NCBI RefSeq assembly: GCF_010183535.1
Contig: NC_071331.1
Location: 25,544,001 to 25,608,000 of the forward strand
Origin: Caenorhabditis remanei
Taxonomy: Eukaryota > Nematoda > Chromadorea > Rhabditida > Rhabditidae
Length of the DNA: 64,000 nucleotides
Reading direction: 5' to 3'
A model generated the notes under the pieces. The model was not told where the DNA came from. It saw only the letters and a program-made list of their open reading frames with translations, and did no database searches. This document shows positions 36,901 to 50,240 of the stretch, one piece after another. How positions within the stretch are numbered: the stretch's first letter is position 1; each line of letters starts with the position of its first letter. A program made the translations under genes and the position numbers.

Positions 36901-37284
36901 AGAAAGAGTCGTCGTCAACGTCGTGAGACCCAAAAATTCGCAACATCCAGCTCAGAGTGCCTCAAATACTATCCAGTCGACATGCCACTGGAGGAGCCGA
37001 AGACTCGACCAACCAGACGACGTGCTCGCCTCGCTTCCCCACTTCGCAGCTCCACACCGAATGAGTCGGACTCGGCGTACAGTGTCTCGCCACCGCATAC
37101 CGATTCGAATGAGGACGCTGGAAGTATGAGTGATTCGGAGATTAATCACACTTATATCAACGTGAACAAGTTCCGCGAGACTTATGACTCGACACAGTTC
37201 GAGGACTTGACCGGAGCGACTAGTGTCGAGGAACCACAGATTTTGACGACTCAGATGAGAGGAGTCCTGATTTCCAATCTTTAG
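33993..37284 (+). CDS. ham-1: Storkhead-box winged-helix protein (HAM-1/STOX)
   Basis: Five exons: 33993-34093, 34166-34323, 34875-35047, 35443-35870 and 36834-37284, joined to 436 residues. The N-terminal 160 residues match the Storkhead family: LAVVLNGPK, FVEQNRQMFWNR, DAWARRILKP, then HFVPLGDVICDAVAQLN and IASLLATGFVYKMAEHYFV, which form the winged helix. The rest is Ser-, Gln- and Arg-rich with a basic patch (RKSRRQRRE) that could be a nuclear signal. In C. elegans HAM-1 controls asymmetric neuroblast divisions and is found at the cell cortex and in nuclei. The product is a little longer than the C. elegans protein (414 aa as I recall). The exon begins at an acceptor (33971) and stays open upstream of the ATG, so the N-terminus may extend into a 5' exon (see findings). 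Confidence in the family is high, in the start moderate. Confidence 0.87.
35130..35260. repeat. Short tandem repeat in ham-1 intron 3
   Basis: Three imperfect units of about 45 bases containing GGGGCGGAGCTTAGGCTTAA. The same GGCGGAGCTTA word is near 2510 and 30800. Confidence 0.6.
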
Positions 37285-39968
37285 AATGTTGTTTATGATT
37301 TTGAGAAGTTGTTGAATTCATGTTGAATTGTTGATTTTGTGAAGCTAGTTTAAGAATCGAAGTAGCTTTTTGACGGTTTGGAAAGGGCTCTAAAAGTCAG
37401 TAAAATCTTAGTTTTCCAATTTCTAACTAAGGTAATTTCAAGGGCTCCAATTTTTCATAATTAACTGTTTATATAGTTTAGTTTAAGGAAAGTTAACCGA
37501 TTTTAAGTCTACTTCGATTCTAGGCCTTTAACTTTCTTCAGACTATAATTTATGCAAATGTAAGCATACCAAATGATAGCTATTAAAATTTCCTATGACC
37601 TAAGTAATTCCGCGCAGACTTAGAGGACAGCACCACGCTTCTCCGCAAGGCTATAACCTTCAACTCAGTATAACAATCTCTCGACAACCAAACATGAATT
37701 CTTCAGCTTCCGAAATTTGTAGAATACAGTATTAGTCATCCCCATACCACGAATCCTGTCAACCTCCCAGTGTCCCAGTGTTGTCTCTGTTCTGTTAGTT
37801 ATTTTTTCTTCTCTCCCCCACTCAATACTTCCCAATACCACCAAAACGTGTCCTCTCTTGTTGTTTCTCCTCTCTGTTGTCCTTTCCCCCCTTGGCGTCA
37901 CTCATCCTGCGTCTCTCGATTCTCCACATTGGAGACACACGCTCTCTTGTTTTCCCGCTCGTTGTCTATGTTCTTTCTCTCTCTCTTTGTGAAACATTTT
38001 TTCATTTTTTTCCTATTTTTTCCCGCTATTTCAATAAAGCTAATAGCCCCCGATATTTAAAATTGCTTTTGAAACATGTTCACCTTTTAGAGACACGCGA
38101 AATGTTTACCACGATTGTCGTTTTCCTTTTCCGGAGCAGGTGGTTGTACCTCCCTTTTATTCATCTCTTTCCCTGTCTCGCATCGTTTTGAATCTACAAG
38201 ATTCTTTTGAGATTCTTTAGAGGGGATTACACAAGAAGCTGAGGGCAGGGGGACCAATTTTAATTGCTTTTCGTAATCATTGCGTAATTAGTTATCGCCT
38301 TTTTTTAAGGGTGCACATATTCGGTTCGGATCATATAAAGATTAAGGTGTTTGTGTTGTTTGGGGATTAGTGGGTCATGGGCAGGTGGGGATAAGGTAAA
38401 GATAGTAGAGAATTAGGGGGGAGATTGGTTTGGAAAGTTTTTAGAAAAATGATAAGGTGGAGCGCGTTTTACAGGCGTGAGACGGAAAGGCAAAAACGAA
38501 TTAATTTGGGAAAACTTTATGTTGGTAAAATTCGAGCCATAATCTAGAGGTAGTCAAAATGGTTTCAGATGAAGGAATCAGTATTTTCCGTCTAAGAACA
38601 ACGTAATCCTCGGAAAACTTAGTGAAGGGCTGTGAGCCACAGGTTTTGATCTCTTTTACCGAAACTTTTCGATTTTTTACTCAAAATTTCGAAAAACCGG
38701 TCATTTTTCTAGAACGTTCTAATTTTTCAATACTACAAATCGTTACCTCCAATATTGAATTATGCGTACTTCTAATAACAATGCGACAGGCGGGACTTCG
38801 CTTCAGTTTTCAACATTTTTATGAGTTTTTGATTACCAAAAATAATCAAATTCTGTAGAAATTACCATTGAGGTTTTCCTTATCCAAAAATATTGGATGA
38901 TTTTCGACTAGATTAACAAGTATCTGTGACAGTTTTCTCAGTCATATTCTCATTTTGAACCAAACACCCTATATCACATGTCATTGAGATTGACCAACCG
39001 GAAATTTCAAATTTCCTCCTCATCCCAGTTCTTTTTTGACCATTTTCGCATATGACTTCTCTTTCTCCCAGATGACACACACAGACCTTTCTTGCCGAAA
39101 TCCTCTTTGTCGCCTCGGAAATGATTTCATATCTGTTTAGTTTTCACCACCACCCTCTCCTCTATTGTAATACAAACATATGCGAGTGACAATGTTTCTA
39201 GTATGTATATATGTTTCGAAAACAATATATTTTGAGAGAAATTGTTTCCAATTTTCTGTCCAACACCCACATATAACAATATATTTTTTAATAGTTTTTT
39301 TTCCCGTTTTCTTATCTTGGAATTCCGTCTATTTTTCCGTTTTGCTCATTATAAAAACACTGTGTGGGTTGGCAGATGTTTTAACGGAGCAAGAGTTTTA
39401 CATTTTTTAGTTGAAGAAGCTTAGAACTTTGTTTCTAAATCTAGATAGTTGAGCTTTCTGACCAGCCATTCAATCTCCTAGGCCCCGTTTTAGTTTCTCT
39501 TCCAGCTCTTTGTTTCATATCGGAACATGTGTTTTATAGAGCAAAACAGGCTGATTTTTTTTTCATGTTTTCTTGTTTTTTCCTCCCTGAGATCGGAATT
39601 TTTCAGTTTTTTAACGTCCGCTTTTTTAAATCTAGATATATTTATATTCCCACTCTTCCAAATAAATCATCCAAACATTCAAATATCTTCTCACCTTCTG
39701 TACACCCCACACTTTCTTCTCTGATAATTATACCCCTCTGGAATCCACCTATTCTCTTCAAAACAACCCCAAAAAGAATTGGGTGAACATGTGTGCTCGG
39801 GTCGATTTCACACATGCTCATCTTATATATCCCGTCTCCTCCTCCTCCTCCTTCTTCATACTTCACACAGACGACACCCTCTCAATACATGTTTCTGACT
39901 ATTTATATACTCGATGACATAATCTGGGGAGATGAAAAGTATGATGGATGAATATATTACAGGGAGGA
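37285..39968. other. Intergenic region between ham-1 and ipmk-1
   Basis: No supported gene. Contains pyrimidine-rich stretches (37780-38040) and a TATA-like ATATAT at 39823-39830 before ipmk-1. No repeats of note. Confidence 0.45.
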
Positions 39969-42900
39969 ATGAGTTTCGTGTCAAATGAGGGCCTTCCCGA
40001 CGAGTATCAATGGTTCTCCGATCAGATCGCTGGACACCATCCGTCGGTGATAAAGAATGGAAAACGCGAGATTGGTGAGTGATGGTAAATGAAAAGGATT
40101 GGGAGAAGAGTTGGACTTCGGATAGGGATAGATGGCTATTTCTCAGACTTGGCAAAAATCGGCCCGGATTCAAAATTGGGTGCTCATTTTTAACAAAATT
40201 TAGAGACTTTTCGAAATTTCAGAGTAAAAGTGCTTGAATAACCATAAATATTCAATTTCTGATTGAAGTTCAAATTTTTTGTCAAAAACTAAACTTTTTT
40301 CAAAAAAATTCAAATTTCGGTTCAAAGCGAGCTGGTCCGGGTCAACAATAATTCCTATTTTGTCCTGGCCCAGTCAAGTCTGATTTTTATAATCGTTGAA
40401 CTTTTCGACCTAAACTGGCCTTTCCTGAGATAGCTTGGTTCCCATGGCCTAGGAAATTCTTAGTCCATCTCTAAAGCCAAAAAAATTTGAAAATTGAAGC
40501 GTGTGCTCTTGCTTCCTCAACGAAAAGGTGTGGTTCCTACCACACAGCTGAACAAATAGATAAAGGGAGTGCTGGCTGGAAAAACAAAGGAAAATGAGAC
40601 AACAAGTCGTTTGGATAGAGAGAGACTAATCGCACATTATTATGCAAATCGGTAAATAAAGAGAGAACGGAGCCGGATAGGATCCGTTTTGAATAGTTTA
40701 GATACTTTCTTTCGTTATCGTGCGAGGGAGAGGGAAAAGTTTGAGAAAGCGACAGATGTCATTAGATTATTACAAATCCATCTTATCGAACAAACCTAGG
40801 GTTACATTTTTGTAGTTGACACTTTTTTGATAGCTCTTCTAGGTTTTTAGTAATGCGCTTTTAGAAATAAAGTGGGATAGGCAGAAAGATAAGCCCCGAC
40901 GAATTACAACACTATTTTCAGGCCTCCTAAAAATCCCTGGATCCTGTGAGATACTCAAACCAAAGCAAGACGCTAGCCGAGGAGAAAAAGAGGTTGGTTA
41001 GGGATTTTCGAGGAGTTGTCATGCGGTCAAGAAGTACAGAACCAAGTTTTATGAACATTTTCCGACTGTAACTCACTAAGGACAACAATTTTTACAATTA
41101 ATAAAATGTAGTCCTAGAGTTCGTCTATAAACCATTGTGAGTTCAATATTGACAGCTACCGCTATTTTGGGTGTTCTTGGATTTTCAGGTTCACTAATAG
41201 GTGTTGGGTCACAAATAGTCATCCCTCGGAATCATCTTGAAAATGTACTTGGAAAAACTTGTCAACTACAAAAACATAGCTCTAGGCTTAGGCTATCTAT
41301 GTATATAAAGTTCTCTTGAAATATCTGACCGCTCAATAACCGCTCAATAAGATACCGTAAAACCTGTAATAGGGGCGCGCCAAGAGTTTGGAGCATCCTA
41401 TTTCGGTGTCTTTAAAGATATGAAAATTCTTTAAACTGAAGTAATATTCTATGAATATTAAGCTATATTTTGTTAGTTAGCAGCTTTTTGATATTTCCTT
41501 TGGGAACCGAGATATACCGCTGCAAACAGGCGCCTCTATGACAGATTTTACGGTATACAATTTTAGTATTTTCAGTTGAAAATGGAAAACTTTGAGCAAG
41601 TGTCACAATGTCAACTGTTTATGGAGTGCATAGTTCTGAAGTAAAACTTTATTATTGTAAATAGTTGACTACTTTTTTATACGGGCACTCACTAACGAGG
41701 GTTTTTTGGTTGTAAAAAATAGTGCAATTTTTGAGCAGTCTATCTCTAAAATGAAAATAACAAATAAAATATAATAAGTATTCAACTACAAAAGTTTAGT
41801 TCAACTTTTGCTCTGTATAGTCCATACAAAATTTTTGTTGTGGGTCAAGCAGAAATACAGAGACATCCGCTTCCTTTACCCCCTCCCCTATTATCTCATC
41901 TCATCCCAGCCAGATTCATGACAATACTAAACATGACGTCATAACACCATATCTGATCCTTGACACGGAAACGAGGCATGACGCAAGCTGAAAACGGGCC
42001 TAGAAAGTTAGCAGGAAAACATCTGTGACCACTGGCGCAATACAGCATATGGTGTCATCATTATTATATAGGTAGCGAGGACGACAAAAAATTTACGATG
42101 AGAAAAAATGATGGTTTCAGATTCTCATGGCAATTTTATGGTATGGCGCAATGATAGTTTTCCCTAATTGCCGCTAATCATTTGTTTTGAGTATGAACAT
42201 AATGTTGGGGTCCTGGTACTCATCTTTCATACTGTAGCTCATGTTACTTCAAGAGTCTACATACACTCACACAGTTTATATGAGGGGAAGTACTGTATCT
42301 TTTCTCCCATAGTTTATTAACTTGGAGGAGCTACCAGGTATGTCGAGAGGCGGTAATGATACTTGGGAAAATGTAAGTAGGAAGGAGTCAAGGAAGGGAG
42401 AAGATTGATTGGTGGCGTAATAGTTGCTAAACAAGGGCAAGAGGTTGGGGTAAACACGGAGGAAGTTTGGGGGACCAATTGAAAAAAATTGAAAAAAAAA
42501 ACTTTTAAACACTTTCCCGTCTTTGTTTCATAACTGCGGTTTGGTCAAAGGAACAGATTTCTTTTAAAGAAAGGTGTGAGCGGTTTTGCGGTAAGGTGTG
42601 ATACCATATTACTATTTTGAATTATGAGAAATTCTATAGGACGAAAAACTACAAAATAAGTGGAAGTCATAATAAGGTGCTAGACGGTTTTGGCGGTGCG
42701 GCGTGAGAGGTGGCATCGGTTATTGGGAAAGGTGTGAGAGAGGGGATTCAGGGGGGTTAGGGATAAGGGGGATTTTGAAAAGTGATAGATTGAAGCCGAT
42801 AAATTTCAGACTTACAAAATTTACGATCGGCCCGGATTTAAATGTTTAAGTTTTTTGCAAAACTTTTTTTCTGAACATTTTTCATATTTTCTCAAGCATA

Positions 42901-45900
42901 TTCCTCAAAAACCTTTGAAACCAACAAATAATTGTATTTTAATCGGAACATTTTCGAAAAAGAAAAGTCTTCAGTTCTGAACTTCCGTGCGGAGCCTGGC
43001 CTAGAGAATATTCGTTTAGTTTCGTCCCGACTCGGCCTGTATGATATGCAAAACTGATATATTGTGAAAATCCTGAAAACATGGTCACAGTTGGAGTTTG
43101 AACCCGTGGAGCCTCACAGATTCTAAAATTCAAAACCTCAAAATCTTCAAAATCAAAATCCAGATTGTTATCAATCTTGGGGACGTCTTTTTTTGGTTTC
43201 AACAAAAAAATGGGTGATTTGAGGAAATTTTTCAAAAAAAAATTTGTCAAGAAGACAAACAGGTCAAAATCCAAATTTGGCAATTTTAAAAATAGCTTTT
43301 TCCGAACTCAGTTTCTCCTGGAAATTTCCTATAAATCGAAGTGTTTCATGTTTTCAAGGCTCGAAGAAGATTTCCAGATATTTTTCTTAACCTGAAATCT
43401 GCAAACCATTTTGAAATCAGCCTTCTAAAATTCTTGTTTAAGATACCCTCTAGTACAGTATTTTCTGCAAAGGCGCGCCAGATTATGGTCTTTCTGCTTG
43501 TACCATGGATAACCTTGATAGCTACAGTACCCCATGTGACACGTGTCAATTATCACTATGTTACACAATACTAAACTCAAACCATCCGGAAATCATTTAC
43601 AAAAGTCCTTGAGTCTTTTAAATGAAATCTGATAAGCCATCTAAACTTACGTAATATTTTTCAGGTAGCCCTCTACAAACTACTATTATCCTCCTCCTCC
43701 TCCTCGCCTTCCCCAACAGAACAGAATCCTCCATCATCCCTCTTGACAACGTCTTCAGATGAATTGCGTAACGGGTAAGTTGGATTGACATCTTGTCAAA
43801 CAACCGGATATTAGATATATATATATATATAGTTTGTGTTTTTTCTTGCAGAGTACGAATGGAGGATGTGGATGGTTTGAGGGAGTTGACAGCCAAGTTT
43901 CATCGGATGCAGACGTTGTTTGTGGATGGAGAAGGTTAGTGGGAGAGATGACTGAGAATCTGGATGAGAGGGACGAAGCACAAATATTCAATTGTAATAT
44001 TTAAGACATAATAGTGCGTAATTTATAATAATTTGGAGTTTTCGTAGTCTTTCTGCAGTTTTTGAACCGAATTTTAGTTTCATCTGGCGCACGTTAAACG
44101 CGTTTTTGAGTTATAAAAGTCTGAGGCGCATCCACTTCTATGTAGTAAATTTCTTCATTTTAGTAAGAATTGCTCTTGAATAGTAAATTTTGCTATTTAT
44201 TTTGGAAATTTGTAGTATTCGTAGTCATTTTATAGTATTTGAACCAATGTTTAAAAAATTCCATGCAAACAAAATTCCCCTTCCAAAAAATCATCAAGAT
44301 TCTTTTTTTTAATGCTACTCAAAGTGCCTTAAAACGGCCCGGGTTTTCACTTCATGTGTATCTGGCGTGCCTCTGACGCGTTTTAGGAACGAAAGATCAA
44401 ACTTTCTGGGATGAGCTTTAATTCAAATTGAACCTGCTCAGAATCTAGGAAATCATAGTTTGCCGCACCTTTGACGCGTTTTGAGCTATAAAAATGTTAT
44501 ACGCCTGGCGCACCTCAGACTCACTTTTTTACTGTAGATAATTTATCCGTTTGGGTTACTGTTCCTCATTTCAATTTCTAATTCATTTTCAAAAAAGAAG
44601 AATCATCTCAACCCTAATTACATCCTTTTGTGAAGGAGGCGCCCATAAGCATGCCAGATGTTTTTTCGGGTGTCATGCCTATTCCCCCCAAAATTTCGTT
44701 TTCTCTGATAAAAGAGAGGGGTCATCCCTCTCTTTTTTGACAAGAATAAAATGTGATGACCAATTTGAAATCGAAATGATGGAGAGAGAGGCGAAACGAA
44801 ATGATCCTCATTTGAATTGAGAGAAAGAGAAAACAGCTTCGATTCGTTCCCCTTTGCATTTTTATGACGTGCCAAATTGGATGGGGAATTGACTAAAATA
44901 AGAAAAGATGAGGGGGATAGAAAGAGGAGATGAATAAATTGAAGGCATTGGGGGATCTTTTGGGGAAGACTGAAAAAGTGCGGATTCTGAGTTTTTGAAA
45001 GGATATTGTAAATCACTGTGAGCATAACAACTTTGGCCGTTTTCAGTTGGAAATGTCCAACTTTGAGAGTCTGTCTCGGTATTCTACATAATTTTTTTGT
45101 ATGGACTATTATTGAAATAAAAAAGTTCGGGCATTTTTTCTCACGACAATTGCTGAGTTAGTGCAAAATTACTACTGAGTCTGCATTCTGACGTAAGAAA
45201 AAATGTCGGAACTTTTTTGTTGTGACAATATACAGATCAAAAGTAGATCTTCATTTTTGTAGTTGAAAGTTTTTTTGTGCGGACACTCCCTAGCAATTTA
45301 CGTATCGCCAAAGTAATTTCTCCCTCGAACCGGCCAATTTCAGTGCAAAATAGTTTTTAGTTGTTTAAATGACCATAACTCTCTATTGAGTGTTCGTACA
45401 AAAAAGGTGTCAACTACAAAAGAAAAGTTTTACTCTTCATCTGTATAGTCCATACAAAATTTTCTTTGTGGGTCAATCAGGGATACCGAGACATCCTCTC
45501 TAATTGATTATTTTAAACTGAAAACAGCTAAAATTTGTAAACTTTTGGTCGACAATGTATACTTGGATAAAACCTACGAATCTTGTTTCCTATCAAAAAA
45601 TAAATTTTGTTAAATATGATGGTTAACGCTTTTAAATCTGAATCTGTTTAAAAATTAAGGCAACCTTCAATTTCCCCCCCTCCAGTCTAAAACTTTTCCA
45701 TTCACACATATCTCATTCCAGACCGCGAGTTCTTGGTCCTCGAAGACGTCACATCAGACTACAAGCGACCGGCCATATTGGATCTAAAGATGGGACAAGT
45801 CACCTACGATCCATTGGCGACACCGGCAAAAATTGAGAAGGAGAGTGTCAAATACCCGCCACAAGCAACAATGGGTCTCAGGATTCTGGGGTATAGGGTG

Positions 45901-48801
45901 AGTAAACTGGATTTTGAACAGTGTAGCATGGCGCGTAGAAAATGGGGTTTTTAACCGGATCCTCACACTTTTGTGCAGATTTTTATCGATCCATATTTTC
46001 TGAGGATCCGGACGTATCTTCAATAGTCGTTTTTTCAGTTCTAGTGTTAATACACATTTGTGAAAATATTCAAAATCCTCATATCCTCAGCTTTCCGTCC
46101 ATATAGCTTACGACATATGTTCCTGTCATACCTTGGGATAATCATTAAAAATTCGAAATCTCTTTGTCTCCTCATCATCTACCGGAATGCTCATAGCCAC
46201 CCGGTCTGGTTAATCGTCTATTCTTGACTCCCGCGCAATCCATCCGAGTAAATCCCTCCTTTGAAGATCGCTCTGTGTCTCTCAATTCCCCATACTCTCT
46301 CTCTCGTACCGGCAAGTGTTGCAAGAAGAATGCTCACAGATGGGTGCAATTATACGATCAATTGTGACATCGACACTCTCGAGGAAAGAAGAGAACAAGT
46401 TATCCCGAAAGACGGTTAATGGATGACCGGAAAGAGAGAGAGAACCACACAGCTGGAGACAGATTTTTTGACACACACGCAACCGTCCAATTTTTTGAAT
46501 GAGAAATGAGAAAAGGAAAAGGAAGATAGGTGGTAGGAAGATAAGCGGGGATCTTAATTTGATTGAACTTGTCAAGACTCCAAGGATATTAAATGTGTAT
46601 GAAGGTCGGTTCATTCCCGAATTGAAAGAATTTTTATTCGGTCCAGAAGATCGAGAACATACGCACGGTGGCCGAAAAGTTTGACTTCGATCTTGTTAAA
46701 GGCATTTTCATTAATTTCTGTTGTTTCCTTTCAATATATCCGATGGAAAACACCAAAAATAGCTAAAAACGACAAAAATCCCAGCTAACTGAAAATTGTT
46801 TTTCTAAAATTTCTAGAATTGCAACTGTCCAACTTTGAGAGTCTGTCATAGTAAAACAATTGCTCCCACAAAGTAAATGTTTTATGGATCAAACAGATCA
46901 AAAGTAGAGCTCCGTTTTTGTAGTTGACAATTTTTTTGTACGAGCACTCCCTAGAGAGGTATAGTAATGCTAAGACGACAGGTCAAAATCATACTATTTT
47001 GCACTGAAATGGGACGATTTGAGGGAGAAATTACTTTTTCGGTATGTAACTTGTTAGGGGGCACCCGTACAGAAAAATTGTCAACTACAAAAATAAAGCT
47101 CTACTTTTGATCTGTATGATCCATTAAAAATTTTCTTGGTGGAATCATGTGTACTACCGGGACACACTCGCAAAGTTGGGCATTTTCAACTAAAAAAGGA
47201 AAAATATAATATATTTTTGGCCGATACTGTAATTTCTCATTAATTTTACACCGAAATGAGTTAAATTTACAACATTCATGTCGAGACACCACGACTCTCT
47301 TGATCCGTTTCTCATTAGCCGTCCGACCGTTTACAATCCCCCCTTCAAAAGACCCCCTCTCCATGAAATGACAAGTACCTGTATGTATGTATGTACTTTC
47401 GTGTTAATCTGCTCAACAAGTGGTGTCTTCTCTTTTCAAAAGACACCGATATATACCGTAATCCACCCGTCGTCGTTTACAGCCACGTGCGACAACCGTC
47501 TCCGATTACCTAATCAGAGAAAAGGGGACCGATAGAACGGGCGGTCCTAAAGGGTGTCACATTACATGAAGGTCACACCTGTTCGATTGGGGAATTCCTT
47601 TGTTTTTGAACATCCATCTGACCTTAGGGAGAGGGATTTAAAAGAAAATGAACAACTGATTTGTTTTTTCCAGATCCATCGCGGCGACGACAACGTGGAA
47701 GTTCGGGACAAGGACTGGGGAAAGTCGTTCGACGAAACCAATGTCCAGACGGGTCTCTGTGAATTCTTCTCCGCTAGAGACGCCCCTCATCTGGAAAACG
47801 TTCTGAAGGAGGCGTTGGATAAACTGAAAGATATCAAAGCGTTTTTTGAGACGCAGAAATCTTTTCTGTTCTTCGCATCGTCACTCCTTTTTGTCTACGA
47901 GGCGGATAAGACACTTCCGATTAACTTGAAGATTGTGATGATAGGTGAGTGGGGGTTTTGAAAAAATCAAAATTGCAACGTTTAACCAGACGTTTTGAAA
48001 CGGTAAATTTTTGGTAACCGAATCACAACGAGAGTACGAACAGAGTATGATTTTTAATTTTGTTTAAGTTTTTTAAGTGAAATTTTAGAATTTTTTAAAA
48101 TTTTTATATGTTTTTCCATAATATAATTCACTTTTATTTTTCACTGCCGTAGCTACAGAATATCCGTAAGTAAGTCCTCTTGAAACTAGCACTATTTCCG
48201 TTTGCATATACATGAGTTAACACCTTAGGGGACAGAAAGAGGAGAACACTATCAACTTTGTTATCCTTGACCAAAGATCTCTTGCAATTGTAGTAAGGCT
48301 TCTCCAGAGCTCCCGCAGGAGGCTGGGAAGGCACTGAATTTGTCTGTAATCCAAACTAGATGATTTCCTTCGCCAGCACTCCTAATCGTAGAGATCCGCC
48401 AAGCCAGTTGTCAAGGTTTTCATCAATAGATACAGTAGAATGGCAGAAAGTGACTGATCGAGAGACGATGACGGCTTCCTTTTATTTATATGCATAGAAT
48501 TTAGAGCGATCCTTATTGTAAGGCCATCATGTTGAGTTTAAGAGAACACGCCCAGAAAAGTATTGCTTTCCGAATGGCTGATCTCGGTTCACCCTCGTTT
48601 TGAGTAGATTATGCCAGTCTGGCACTAGACCAGGTTTACAACTCAAGGTCGTGAGTTATGACATATTAATTCCGTAACTTCAAAGTTTCCAACGTTTATT
48701 ATACAGACTTCTCCCATGCGTTCACCTCCAACGGACTTCGTGACGAAGGCTATCTCTTCGGTATCCAGAACCTGGAGAAGTACCTGAAATCGATGCTGTA
48801 G
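39969..48801 (+). CDS. ipmk-1: Inositol polyphosphate multikinase-like kinase
   Basis: Seven exons: 39969-40074, 40922-40992, 43665-43774, 43852-43934, 45722-45897, 47674-47944 and 48707-48801, giving 303 residues. Family motifs are in order: GLLKIPG and ILKP near the N-terminus, VLEDVTSDYKRPAILDLKMG (residues 129-148, with the P-x3-D-x-K-x-G catalytic motif), YPPQATMGLRILGYR, ASSLLFVYE (250-258) and DFSHAF (273-278), the metal-binding Asp motif. These kinases phosphorylate inositol phosphates such as IP3 and IP4. I favour IPMK over IP6K from the short length; the C. elegans gene would be ZK795.1. The ATG follows an ATTACAG acceptor, consistent with trans-splicing. Exon 3 carries a Ser run. 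Introns are large (up to 2.7 kb) and packed with foldback repeats, which accounts for the 8.8 kb span. Confidence 0.87.
40145..40381. repeat. Palindromic element (AGACTTG...GGCCCGG family), copy 3
   Basis: Begins AGACTTGGCAAAAATCGGCC and ends GGCCCAGTCAAGTCT. Lies in ipmk-1 intron 1. Confidence 0.65.
40800..41290. repeat. Inverted CAACTAC repeats flanking ipmk-1 exon 2
   Basis: TTTTTGTAGTTGACACTTTT at 40807-40826 and its complement-like TTGTCAACTACAAAAAC near 41257-41273 lie on either side of exon 2 (40922-40992). Confidence 0.5.
41353..41555. repeat. Foldback element (TACCGTAAAACCTG ends), copy 2
   Basis: Starts TACCGTAAAACCTGTAATAG and ends CAGATTTTACGGTA. The interior shares GTCTTTAAAGATATGAAA and AACCGAGATATACCG with the other copies. 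Lies in ipmk-1 intron 2. Confidence 0.65.
42808..43045. repeat. Palindromic element (AGACTTG...GGCCCGG family), copy 4, degraded
   Basis: Begins AGACTTACAAAATTTACGAT then CGGCCCGG. The right side has CCCGACTCGGCC but the terminal part is eroded. Lies in ipmk-1 intron 2; the right boundary is approximate. Confidence 0.5.
44090..44515. repeat. Dispersed GCACCTTTGACGCGTTTT repeat pieces
   Basis: CTGGCGCACGTTAAACGCGTTTTTGAG (here given as parts: CTGGCGCACG and ACGCGTTTTTGAG), CTGGCGTGCCTCTGACGCG and GCACCTTTGACGCGTTTTGA recur in this stretch of ipmk-1 intron 4. They are related to the foldback at 4995-5340. Confidence 0.5.
45231..45450. repeat. Foldback element (CAGATCAAAAGTAGA ends) in ipmk-1 intron 4
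   Basis: Left end ACAGATCAAAAGTAGATCTT then TTTTTGTAGTTGAAAG; right end GTGTCAACTACAAAAG and the complement ATCTGTATAG. Similar to 46894-47116. Confidence 0.6.
46894..47116. repeat. Foldback element (CAGATCAAAAGTAGA ends) in ipmk-1 intron 5
   Basis: Left end CAGATCAAAAGTAGAGCTCC; right end is the near perfect complement AAAGCTCTACTTTTGATCTG. Interior arms carry GTAGTTGACAATTTTT and ATTGTCAACTAC. Confidence 0.7.
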
Positions 48802-48930
48802 TTGCTGTATTTTCCGACATTTTACCAATTACCCAGTTTCCTAAACATCCCAATTGATTCCTACGAGTCACCAATTCGCTTCAAAACTCTTGTGAAACAC
48901 TGCTTCTGATTCTTTACGGCTAAATGCAAT

Positions 48931-48936
48931 AATAAA
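48931..48936 (+). terminator. AATAAA polyadenylation signal of ipmk-1
   Basis: AATAAA 129 bases after the stop codon. Confidence 0.6.
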
Positions 48937-50163
48937 TTTGAATTTCTTATGATGGTTTACATAACAGATCAACACATAAGATGTGTGTGCTGTTTGTATA
49001 TATCGACAACCGGGGGTCAACTGGATATCTACTTGTTGGTTTAGAATGAAAGAGGAAGTTGGATAAGGAGGTAATGTTTTAGTAGGGGTATTGAAATATC
49101 AAGGTTGGCTTGGATTTTATTTGATTACCAGTAAAGTCGATAGATTACAACCCGTGTTAGTATTTGATTTCATAGTTTTGAAATTTGAGAGACATTTCAA
49201 TTTTACATGAACTATTGCAATACACTTCGACATTTTAAGTTAGATCCCTCTTATTATTTTTCCTATATGTACATTTGGAATAAATGTGTTATTTCTTATT
49301 ACCAGCCAACCTATAATCCAATAATCATACAACAAAGGATTTGCCTACGGTGCTCACTCAGCTGGAAGTGTGTGAATTCACTAATGTGTCTTTCTCACAT
49401 TTAAATCTAAGTATTTTCATGTCCGCAGGTGCACATACACAAATCAAACACACAAATAACAAATTATTGACAGAAGATAACTGATTATGTGCTTAAATCA
49501 GAACACAATGCGAAATTAGCTGCTCTCTGGACATGAGAATGATGCTTTCCAAAACAGGTGCATAAACAATGAGGAAGAAATACATGGAGTATGAAGGGGA
49601 ACAAAATACAAGGTTTAAAAATTATAACCTAGAAGATTTTATCCATCATAGCTCTATGATTTCAGTACCGTTGAAAAGCTCGTGTTTTCTCTACAGATAT
49701 ATGTAGTCTGATTTTAAATAATTTCTGTTGAAGTTAGAAATTTAATTATCAGTTTGTCACTATGGATATTTGGTCCAAAGGTTAAAACAATTTGTCTTTA
49801 AATTTTGGCAGAATCTACTTTTTTTGTTGAGAAAAACTTCGGTCGTCTTCTGTAATTTGTTTTTGGCATGTCAACAAGAACATTTTTATTACAAAAACCA
49901 GCCGAAGTACGGATGTTTTAGTGGTGGCTGTCGCGCCTTCGACGCGTTTCTTCGGAAATACGCAACCCGATTTCAGCATTATGTATCTAATGGAATAGAA
50001 GTGAATTCACCCCAATGGCAACGATGAATTATTTTCGTCACAATTTTTCAAAATGACTTATTTCTAAATGTCGCGTAGTATAGTTTCCTATCTGTTCTTC
50101 AATTTCACAACCTTCGTGTTGCAGTTGAAAAACAGAATCAAATCTCTGTGTGTGAATAATAAA
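48937..50163. other. Intergenic stretch, no gene seen
   Basis: AT-rich with only short open frames. Carries ATATATCGACAACC (49000-49015), which also occurs near 57046, and a single GCGCCTTCGACGCG repeat piece near 49933. Nothing else stands out. Confidence 0.4.
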
Positions 50164-50240
50164 ATGCCTATTGCAAAGGTTTTCTGTAAGTTTATTTGGT
50201 GTTTTTCTGGTATTGAAAGTATTGATATGTTTCAGTCGGA

